DNA of 12,472 nucleotides. Origin: DATJFH01 sp035495815. GTDB taxonomy: Bacteria; Acidobacteriota; Terriglobia; Bryobacterales; Bryobacteraceae. Position numbers and translations under genes: made by a program. The stretch lies in the NCBI GenBank assembly GCA_035495815.1, contig DATJFH010000107.1, positions 1-12,472 on the forward strand. The letters run 5' to 3'. Within the stretch, counting starts at the first letter, position 1; every line of letters starts with the position of its first letter. Of this stretch, positions 7,328 to 12,472 are shown piece by piece. The notes under the pieces are model-generated. The model saw nothing but the letters and a program-made list of their open reading frames with translations. It was not told the DNA's origin and searched no databases.

Positions 7328-7894
7328 TCATCTTTGCCGGGAATCTCCGGAAACCGCCGCCCGGTACTTGCGCAGCAGTTCATAAAGCACCACACCGCCC
7401 GCGGTAGCCACGTTCAGCGAGTGTTTCACGCCCAGCATGGGGATTCGAACGTGTGTATCGCACAGTCGGCTCAGGTCGGACGAGATGCCATCCACCTCGT
7501 TGCCGAACACGACGCACACTGGAAAGCCCGGCTGCCAGTCGAACAGGTCGACGGCATGGAGGCTCGTCTCCACTGCCGCGATCTCGTAGCCGGTCTCGCG
7601 AAGCCGCTTGGCCGCGCCGATCGGCTCCCGGTGATGCCGCCACCTGACGGACTCCTCCGCGCCCAGCGCCGTCTTGCGAATCTCCTTCGCCGGCGGGCAT
7701 CCAGTGATGCCGCACAGCTCCATCGCCTCCACTCCGGCCGCGTCGCAAGTGCGGAAGAAGGCGCCGACGTTGTACAGGCTGCGGATATCGGCCAGAAGCA
7801 CGCGCACCGGAAGCGTTCGCAGCCTGTCATAGGCCGCGCCCGCGGCAGTCGCCTGGAAGGGGACCCTGTCGGCGCTTTCGGGATTCTCCGCCAT
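7328..7894 (-). CDS. TrmH/SpoU-family RNA 2'-O-methyltransferase, short form
   Basis: 188 residues from the ATG at 7894. It shows the three SPOUT motifs in order. Motif 1 is SLYNVGAFFRTCDAAG (39-54; Asn42 and catalytic-type Arg48). Motif 2 is VVFGNEVDGIS (128-138). Motif 3 is IPMLGVKHSLNVATAGGVVLYE (151-172; Ser159 and Asn161). Motifs 2 and 3 build the trefoil-knot site for S-adenosylmethionine. Such proteins methylate a ribose 2'-OH in tRNA or rRNA; the target cannot be told from sequence. There is no N-terminal RNA-binding (L30e-like) extension, so it is a minimal catalytic form. A TTG nine bases further upstream (7903) is in frame but has no room for a ribosome-binding site, whereas GGGGA lies at a workable distance from 7894. 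The gene is convergent with Hsp20. Confidence 0.9.
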   Translation of the reverse strand: MAENPESADRVPFQATAAGAAYDRLRTLPVRVLLADIRSLYNVGAFFRTCDAAGVEAMELCGITGCPPAKEIRKTALGAEESVRWRHHREPIGAAKRLRETGYEIAAVETSLHAVDLFDWQPGFPVCVVFGNEVDGISSDLSRLCDTHVRIPMLGVKHSLNVATAGGVVLYELLRKYRAAVSGDSRQR

Positions 7895-8103
7895 GGACCG
7901 CAATCCCCAATTGTATGGCCGAACCCGGCAGTTCTGCCGTCCATAGGATCGCCGAGATCAACCGGCTGCCGGAGGTCGACGCCTCAGCCAAAACCGCGGT
8001 TTCTCGTACAGGGCTCCGAAGCGGCATTCCCTCGCCGTGTGTTTACCGCGACTCGGGACTCTTTCAGCAGCCTGTTGATCAAGATCGGATCTGAATCGGA
8101 CCT
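7895..8103. other. Intergenic region, no supported gene
   Basis: About 209 bases between two minus-strand genes. A 59-codon plus-strand frame (7915-8094) shows no family features or ribosome-binding site. The stretch CTTTCAGCAGCCTGTTGATC (8061-8080) resembles the ends of some insertion sequences, but no transposase or partner repeat was seen. No convincing promoter for the methyltransferase was recognised. Confidence 0.5.
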
Positions 8104-9063
8104 TTAGAGATAAATCGGCTCCAGCTTCTTGACCACATACTCGCCGCAGCGGTCATAACTATACCGGGGCCCTTTGCGGGCCGTGTCCAGGTCCACGCAA
8201 ATCCAGCCCTTGAAATTAATCTCTTTCAACACCCGGTGACACGAGGGAAAATCGATCTCACCGTCGCCAAGATCATAGATGCTGTTGAAGAACTTCGCCT
8301 CCCTGGAATCCTTGGCCAGAACTCTGCCGTTGTCCTGTTTCCAATCCTCGGTGGGCGTGGTCCACTTCGCGTCCTTGTAGTCCATGAACATCAGGCGATG
8401 TTTGTGCTTCTTGAATTTCTCGACCACGTTGCTGCCGCCCAGGTGCAGATGGGCCGTATCCGGCGAGAAGGCGAACAATTTCGGATCGGTCAGCGCCATG
8501 CAGCGATCCACTTCGTCGGGCTTCTCGACCATCTCCTCCAGATGGTTATGCAGTCCCGCCGTGAACCCCATCTCCCCGGCGACTTCGCCCAGATGATTGT
8601 ACGTCTGGCACATTGTTTTGAACGCGGCATCCACGTTTGCGCCCGCTTTCAGCCGGGCGGGCGGGAACACGACCAGGTGTTTGGCGCCGAAATTCTTGAG
8701 GAAGTTCATGGCCGCGCGCGCGTCGTCCAGAAACTTCTTCTCCATGGACGCGTCGTGGGCCGGCCCCCCGAAGGAGATGGTAACCACATGCACGTTTCGC
8801 TTGGAGCACTCCTTTTCCATTTGAGACGCCGTGATGTCGTAGGCCTTGAGAATCCCAGGGAAACCAGTCAGCCGGACGCCGATGAACCCGGTGTCCCGCA
8901 TCATGTCCAGGATGTCGGTGAACTGCACTTTGCGGAAATGGCTCCATAGGCCGGCGCTGACCGCCCACTTGACGTTCTTATTAGCGGGCAGCCGGGTCGC
9001 CGCTGAGGCGAAAGAAGCAGAAAGGGAGGCGAGAAAGGCGCGTCTGTTCATATTGAGGTCCAT
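8104..9063 (-). CDS. Tat-exported xylose-isomerase-like TIM-barrel protein (sugar phosphate isomerase/epimerase family)
   Basis: 319 residues from the ATG at 9063. The N-terminus has a twin-arginine signal (NRRAFLASLSASFASAA, 6-22), so a periplasmic location is likely. The body fits the AP-endonuclease-2/xylose-isomerase-like TIM barrel. Candidate divalent-metal ligands are His172, His174 and Glu176/177 in GLHNHLEEM, Asp202 and His205 in SPDTAHLHLGG, Asp228 in FMDYKD, and Glu269 in GDGEIDF. Relatives include inosose dehydratase, hydroxypyruvate isomerase and 3-keto-sugar epimerases. The exact reaction is not determined. The start at 9063 has AAAGG a few bases upstream; an in-frame ATG at 9051 (MNRRAF) is an alternative. 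Longer starts reaching 9135 would run into the upstream gene. It follows the racemase-type gene by 16 bases, so the two are probably one transcript. Confidence 0.88.
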   Translation of the reverse strand: MDLNMNRRAFLASLSASFASAATRLPANKNVKWAVSAGLWSHFRKVQFTDILDMMRDTGFIGVRLTGFPGILKAYDITASQMEKECSKRNVHVVTISFGGPAHDASMEKKFLDDARAAMNFLKNFGAKHLVVFPPARLKAGANVDAAFKTMCQTYNHLGEVAGEMGFTAGLHNHLEEMVEKPDEVDRCMALTDPKLFAFSPDTAHLHLGGSNVVEKFKKHKHRLMFMDYKDAKWTTPTEDWKQDNGRVLAKDSREAKFFNSIYDLGDGEIDFPSCHRVLKEINFKGWICVDLDTARKGPRYSYDRCGEYVVKKLEPIYL

Positions 9064-9079
9064 CCGGCCTTTCAGACTA

Positions 9080-10204
9080 TCAGAATCCGGTGGCCGCGTA
9101 CTTTTCCAGCGCCGCTTCGTCAAGATCGATGCCAAGCCCCGGTTCCTGGGGAATCTCCAGATACCCGTCCTTCGCCCTCAGCTTTTGCCGCGTAATCGAC
9201 TCGCGAAGGTTGGTCTCCTCCTCCGCCACGAATTCACAGACCAATGTATTCGGAATCGAATTCAGCCAGTGCAGCGCGGCCGTCACATTTACATAAGTGG
9301 TGAATCCGTGATTGGCGACCGGCAGACCTCGATCCCAGGCCAGCGCCGCGATCTTCATCGCCTCCGTGAAGCCGCCGCAGCGCGTGAGATCCACCTGCAC
9401 CACGTCGATGCGGCCCCGGTCCATCAGCTCGATGAACGACTGCCGGTTGCTCTCCTCCTCACCGGCGGCAATGCGGACATGCGTCCCCTCCGCCAGCTTG
9501 CGGTAGCCGTCGTAATCGTCAGGCCTGAGCGGCTCTTCCAGCCAAAAGATGTCGTACTCGGAAAAGGCGCGCGCCCGCTGGAGAGCGGTTTTGGAATCCC
9601 ACACCAGTCCGGCGTCGATCAGCAGGTCGGCTCCGTCCCCCAGCCCCTTGCGGCCTTCGCGCACCAGGGCGATGTCGGTTTGTTCATCCTGTCCCATCGG
9701 ATCCCAGCCGAATTTAACGGCCGTGAATCCCTGGTCCCGGTAGCGCCGCGCCAGTTCTCCGGTCTTCTGGGGCGTGGCGCCGAACAGCGAGCTGGCATAG
9801 CATCGGATCTTCTGGTGGAAACCGCCGCCCAGCAGTTTCCACACGGGCATGCCGAGCGCTTTGCCCTTGATGTCCCACAGCGCCAGGTCGATGCCGCTGA
9901 TGGCGTGCAGTCCGGCCCCCCGGCGTCCTCCGTAAATATTGGCGCGGTACATCTTGTGCCACAGCTTTTCGGTCTCGAAGGGATCTTCGCCGACCACTAC
10001 CTGCGCCAGCCCGCAGGCGGTCGTGTGGGAAAAGGGACCTTCGATGGCGCCTTTGACCGCCATCGGATTGGAGTCCACTTCACCGATGCCGGTGATGCCG
10101 GCGTCGGTCTTTACACGGACGATCAGGGCGTCCTGCCCGCTGTCACACTGGAATTTTACTTCCGGCTGGCGAAGGTAGATGGCTTCAACGCTCGTAATTT
10201 TCAT
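9080..10204 (-). CDS. Enolase-superfamily enzyme, mandelate-racemase (MR) subgroup
   Basis: 374 residues from the ATG at 10204. The capping domain (about 1-125) leads into a TIM barrel with MR-type residues. Lys164 (AVKFGWDP) is in the acid/base strand. The metal ligands are Asp197 (LIDAGLVWD), Glu223 (WLEEPL) and Glu249 (AAGEE). The His-Asp dyad is His299 (VANHGF) with Asp272 (VQVDLTRCGG), and Glu324 (VCEF) stabilises the enolate. The usual K-x-K or K-x-H is K-F-G here (Gly166), so the second side-chain base is missing, and a dehydratase using the His299 dyad fits better than a two-base racemase. Many MR-subgroup members dehydrate sugar acids. The start MKITSVEAIY matches the other enolase-superfamily protein in this window. 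An ATG five codons upstream (10219) is possible, but it lies inside a TATAAT box. The gene is followed by the TIM-barrel isomerase gene. Confidence 0.88.
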   Translation of the reverse strand: MKITSVEAIYLRQPEVKFQCDSGQDALIVRVKTDAGITGIGEVDSNPMAVKGAIEGPFSHTTACGLAQVVVGEDPFETEKLWHKMYRANIYGGRRGAGLHAISGIDLALWDIKGKALGMPVWKLLGGGFHQKIRCYASSLFGATPQKTGELARRYRDQGFTAVKFGWDPMGQDEQTDIALVREGRKGLGDGADLLIDAGLVWDSKTALQRARAFSEYDIFWLEEPLRPDDYDGYRKLAEGTHVRIAAGEEESNRQSFIELMDRGRIDVVQVDLTRCGGFTEAMKIAALAWDRGLPVANHGFTTYVNVTAALHWLNSIPNTLVCEFVAEEETNLRESITRQKLRAKDGYLEIPQEPGLGIDLDEAALEKYAATGF

Positions 10205-10217
10205 GTCGGGTCCAGCC

Positions 10218-10223
10218 ATTATA
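10218..10223 (-). promoter_or_regulatory. Consensus -10 box just upstream of the MR-type gene
   Basis: A perfect TATAAT on the minus strand ends 13 bases before the ATG at 10204. Transcription from it would begin about seven bases before the start codon, giving a nearly leaderless message. That would agree with the poor ribosome-binding site there. No good -35 box was found at 16-18 bases, so the call is weak. Confidence 0.3.
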
Positions 10224-10530
10224 AGTGGTCTTGGACCGCCGTGATATGTCCCATTAGCGGGACCCGAAACAGCCAAGCGCTTGATCCCGGTCGGCCGGAT
10301 CCGGTAATTTTAGTGGAGATCAACTGAGGTCCTGAGAGAAGGCTCACGGCTGGTTGACGAGGCATCATGATTCGAGGACACGTACGGGCGGCACGCCGAT
10401 GACGCAGGGAAACCCTGGGCCGGAAGCCGGCCGGACCGGCGTATGAAGGCGGCTGGTGCGGCGCTGAAGCTGAGGTATCTCCACGAAGGCCGGTTCCAGC
10501 GCCTCACCGGTATCGGCGGCCGCGTGCTCC

Positions 10531-10536
10531 AGGAGG
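10531..10536 (+). promoter_or_regulatory. Shine-Dalgarno site for the TIM-barrel gene
   Basis: AGGAGG with a six-base gap fixes the ATG at 10543, which directly precedes the twin-arginine signal. Confidence 0.75.
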
Positions 10537-10542
10537 TTCTGC

Positions 10543-11403
10543 ATGCTTGACCGCCGGTCTTTTCTGGCCGCCGTATCGAGCCTCGCGCTCCCGGCGGCGG
10601 TTGCGAAGCAGTTGGATCGGCAGGTCGGCGTCACGACCTCCTCCTTTTCGGGATTTGTCGGATCGAAACCGGGACAATTCGAGCTCCTCGATCTGCCGCG
10701 CGTCATGCGGGACGAGCTGGACATGCGCGTGGTCGACTTGAACACGACCACTCTGGGCTCGCTCGAGCCGGCTGCCCTCGACCGGTTCCGCGAGGCGGCC
10801 TCCAAAGCCGGCTGCGTTCTAACCAATTTGAAAATGAACCAGCGGGATATCGACATGGATTCCCCCGAGACGGAGACCCGCCGCCGCGCCCTCGCCGAGT
10901 ACAAGCGCGCCATCGACGCTGCCGCCCGGTTGGGCTGCCGCTGGGCTCGGCCCCTTCCACGGGCGAAGCGGCCTGACATGGCTGTTCATATCGCGAGTTA
11001 TCGGGAGTTGGCGGATCACGCCGCCTCGCGCGGCGTCCAGATGCTGGTCGAAAATTTCGGCTGGATGGAGAGCGACGCCAACTCCGTTCCGGACCTGGTG
11101 AAGGGTGTAGGCCGGAATATCGCCGCCGGACCCGATACCGGCAACTGGTCCGGCAACGACGTCCGCTACAAGGGACTCGCGGCCGCCTTCCCTCTCGCCG
11201 CCTCCTGCGATTTCAAAGCCAGGAATTTCGAGCCCGATGGGAATCATCCCGAGTACGACCTGGAGCGCTGTTTCCGTATCGGCTGGCAGGCCGGATTCAA
11301 AGGCCCGTGGTGCCTGGAAATCCTCGACACCGACAGAAGCAGGCTCTTTCGCCATCTAGCGCTCGTTCGTGATTCACTCCGGGGCTGGATGGTGGGGAAG
11401 TGA
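10543..11403 (+). CDS. Tat-exported xylose-isomerase-like TIM-barrel protein (sugar phosphate isomerase/epimerase family)
   Basis: 286 residues. A short twin-arginine signal (LDRRSFLAAVSSLALPAAVA, 2-21) predicts export. The body is a xylose-isomerase-like TIM barrel with likely metal ligands Glu170 (MLVENFG), Asp198 (GPDTGNW), Asp223 (SCDFKAR) and Glu259 (CLEILD). This Glu-Asp-Asp-Glu order is usual for AP-endonuclease-2-type sugar isomerases and epimerases. It looks like a distant relative of the TIM-barrel protein at 8104-9063, not a recent copy: the signal and fold agree but the motifs differ. The substrate is unknown, probably a sugar, polyol or keto-sugar. The stop codon overlaps the GTG of the next gene (GTGA, 11400-11403), so translation is coupled with the secreted hydrolase. 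Confidence 0.87.
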   Translation: MLDRRSFLAAVSSLALPAAVAKQLDRQVGVTTSSFSGFVGSKPGQFELLDLPRVMRDELDMRVVDLNTTTLGSLEPAALDRFREAASKAGCVLTNLKMNQRDIDMDSPETETRRRALAEYKRAIDAAARLGCRWARPLPRAKRPDMAVHIASYRELADHAASRGVQMLVENFGWMESDANSVPDLVKGVGRNIAAGPDTGNWSGNDVRYKGLAAAFPLAASCDFKARNFEPDGNHPEYDLERCFRIGWQAGFKGPWCLEILDTDRSRLFRHLALVRDSLRGWMVGK

Positions 11404-12472
11404 TCGGTCGGACTGCGGCGGTTGCATTCTGCGGCGCAGCCCTCCTGCTGGGTGTCGAGATTCCCATGCGGGACGGCGTGCGCCTGTCGGCCGATATTTA
11501 CGGCGCCGACCCGGCCCTTCGGAAGCCGGTTCTTCTGGCCCGGACGCCCTACGACAAAACCGGGCTCAAACAGCGCGCCGAGCAGTACGCCCGCCACGGC
11601 TACGCGGTCGTCATTCAGGACTGCCGCGGAAGGTACGCGTCGAAGGGGGTCTACGTCCCCTATAACAACGACAAGCAGGACGGCTACGACACCCTCGACT
11701 GGATTCAGCGGCAGCCCTGGTCGAACGGCCGCGTCGGCATGTTCGGCGGTTCGCATTTGGGAGTGGTTCAGTGGCTGGCGGCCGCGGAAAAGGCGCCGGG
11801 CCTGGTGGCCATTGCGCCCGCCGTGGCGCCCAGCAGCCTGTACCGGGTGGCGTATCGCGCCGGCGTCCTGCGCCTGGCCCTGATCTCGTCGGGAGGGACA
11901 CGGGCCAATGATCCGCCCCCTAACCGGACGTTGCCGTCGGGAATCGACCTTTTGCATTACCATCTTCCGCTGCTGTTCACGCCGCTGGCCCGGCTGGAAG
12001 AAGCTTTTGGCTGGCCCCTGCCATGGATGACCAGCCTGCTCGAGCATCCCGTGCGCGACGGATTCTGGAATCAAACCAGCGCCGAAGAGGCCATTCCCGA
12101 CAGCGTGATTCCGGTCCAGATCCTCAGCGGATACTACGACTTCTTTCACCATGACTCGGTGCAGGATTTCGAGCGCCTGCGCCGGCGTAAGCCGTCCCGT
12201 CCGGTGCAGCTCATCCTCGGGCCCTGGACGCATGGAGGGAATAACCGCACCCGCACTCAGGACGTCGATTTCGGGCCGGATGCGGCCTTCGACGATTTTG
12301 CCGGCAATCTGGAGTGGTTCGACCGTTTCGTGAAGCAAGCGGCCAACACTCCGTATCCTTTGGTGCGTTACTTCTCCATGGGCGATAACAAATGGTTCCA
12401 GGCCGCCGAGTGGCCGCCGCGGGGCACGGCTCCGGTCTCGTTCTACCTTCATGCGGGCAGCCAGGCCGGCGC
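11400..12472 (+). CDS. Secreted CocE/NonD-family serine hydrolase (X-Pro dipeptidyl-peptidase S15 fold), C-terminus cut by window edge
   Basis: Open from a GTG at 11400 to the right edge, 357 residues without a stop. A hydrophobic N-terminus (about 5-18) looks like a Sec signal; IPMRDGVRLSADIY (21-34) is the usual first strand of the family. Catalytic residues are visible in the right order: Ser118 in GMFGGSHLGVVQW (113-125), Asp247 in LSGYYDFF and His278 in GPWTHGG. Tyr51 (RTPYDKT) matches the oxyanion Tyr of cocaine esterase. The residue after the nucleophile is His119 where CocE has Tyr; that position contributes a backbone amide, so activity need not be lost. Members are typically about 550-650 residues with a C-terminal jelly roll, so roughly 200 or more residues are missing. 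They cleave esters, acyl groups or X-Pro peptides. The start overlaps the TIM-barrel stop, so the two are co-translated. Confidence 0.92.
   Translation, partial: MIGRTAAVAFCGAALLLGVEIPMRDGVRLSADIYGADPALRKPVLLARTPYDKTGLKQRAEQYARHGYAVVIQDCRGRYASKGVYVPYNNDKQDGYDTLDWIQRQPWSNGRVGMFGGSHLGVVQWLAAAEKAPGLVAIAPAVAPSSLYRVAYRAGVLRLALISSGGTRANDPPPNRTLPSGIDLLHYHLPLLFTPLARLEEAFGWPLPWMTSLLEHPVRDGFWNQTSAEEAIPDSVIPVQILSGYYDFFHHDSVQDFERLRRRKPSRPVQLILGPWTHGGNNRTRTQDVDFGPDAAFDDFAGNLEWFDRFVKQAANTPYPLVRYFSMGDNKWFQAAEWPPRGTAPVSFYLHAGSQAG

Larger units (their letters stand above)
10205..10542. other. Divergent spacer with a run of small hairpins
   Basis: 338 bases separate two divergent transcription units. Near the left gene is TATAAT on the minus strand (10223-10218). 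The plus strand has a palindrome CCGGATCCGG (10295-10304) between TTGATC and TAATTT, a weak promoter match. At 10387-10432 three perfect hairpins with three-base loops follow closely: GGCG-GCA-CGCC, CAGGG-AAA-CCCTG and GGCCGG-AAG-CCGGCC. A 35-codon frame (10443-10550) overlaps the next gene's start but has no good ribosome-binding site. No known RNA family was recognised by eye. Confidence 0.5.

Noticed and set aside
7307..7329. GACGAC/GTCGTC inverted repeat at the methyltransferase stop
   Set aside because: Six-base stem overlapping the coding end with no T-tract; the stronger hairpin at 7247-7275 is the better terminator candidate.
7915..8094. 59-codon plus-strand frame in the gap before the TIM-barrel gene
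   Set aside because: No ribosome-binding site, no recognisable family features, and it runs over the IS-end-like sequence.
8846..10327. Long plus-strand open frame (493 codons) opposite the TIM-barrel and MR-type genes
   Set aside because: It covers two genes with intact catalytic motifs on the other strand and has no recognisable domain itself.
10365..10544. Minus-strand frame of about 59 codons through the hairpin region
   Set aside because: It continues antisense into the TIM-barrel gene; the open stretch is explained by GC-rich inverted repeats.
11244..12452. Long minus-strand open frame (402 codons) opposite the CocE-type gene
   Set aside because: The plus strand encodes a complete Ser-Asp-His triad in the expected order; the minus frame has only biased composition.

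Overview
The window is GC-rich bacterial DNA that most resembles an acidobacterium of the Solibacter/Bryobacterales type. This is an inference from gene content. The main pointer is a 1061-residue outer-membrane receptor with an N-terminal carboxypeptidase-regulatory-like domain, next to enolase-superfamily enzymes, exported TIM-barrel proteins and a CocE-type hydrolase. No ribosomal RNA, tRNA, CRISPR array or complete mobile element was seen.

Layout. (1) Positions 1-5631 are a four-gene minus-strand block, read from right to left: a membrane-anchored cytochrome c (5631-5107), a TonB-dependent receptor-like protein (5049-1864), a muconate-cycloisomerase-type enolase-superfamily enzyme (1862-747, TTG start one base after the receptor stop) and a Tat-exported amidohydrolase_2/lactonase-type hydrolase (729 to the left edge, cut). 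The tight spacing suggests one operon for uptake and processing of an unknown organic substrate. (2) Positions 5632-5841 are a divergent spacer with a good sigma-70-like promoter whose spacer is a perfect 17-base palindrome. (3) On the plus strand follow an alpha/beta hydrolase with a cysteine in the nucleophile position (5842-6537) and an Hsp20 small heat-shock protein (6594-7229). (4) A hairpin at 7247-7275 separates Hsp20 from a convergent TrmH/SpoU-type RNA methyltransferase on the minus strand (7894-7328). (5) A second minus-strand pair holds a mandelate-racemase-type enolase-superfamily enzyme (10204-9080), followed 16 bases later by a Tat-exported xylose-isomerase-like TIM barrel (9063-8104). 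(6) After a 338-base divergent spacer with a run of small hairpins comes a plus-strand pair: another Tat-exported xylose-isomerase-like TIM barrel (10543-11403) and, overlapping it by GTGA, a secreted CocE/NonD serine hydrolase (11400 to the right edge, cut).

How it may work together. Most of the window looks like accessory catabolism: outer-membrane import, exported hydrolases, and two enolase-superfamily enzymes of different subgroups acting on carboxylate substrates. The two TIM-barrel proteins that flank the racemase-type gene probably belong to the same sugar-acid or polyol pathway. Substrates cannot be read from the sequence. The Hsp20 and methyltransferase genes look like unrelated housekeeping or stress genes between the two catabolic blocks.
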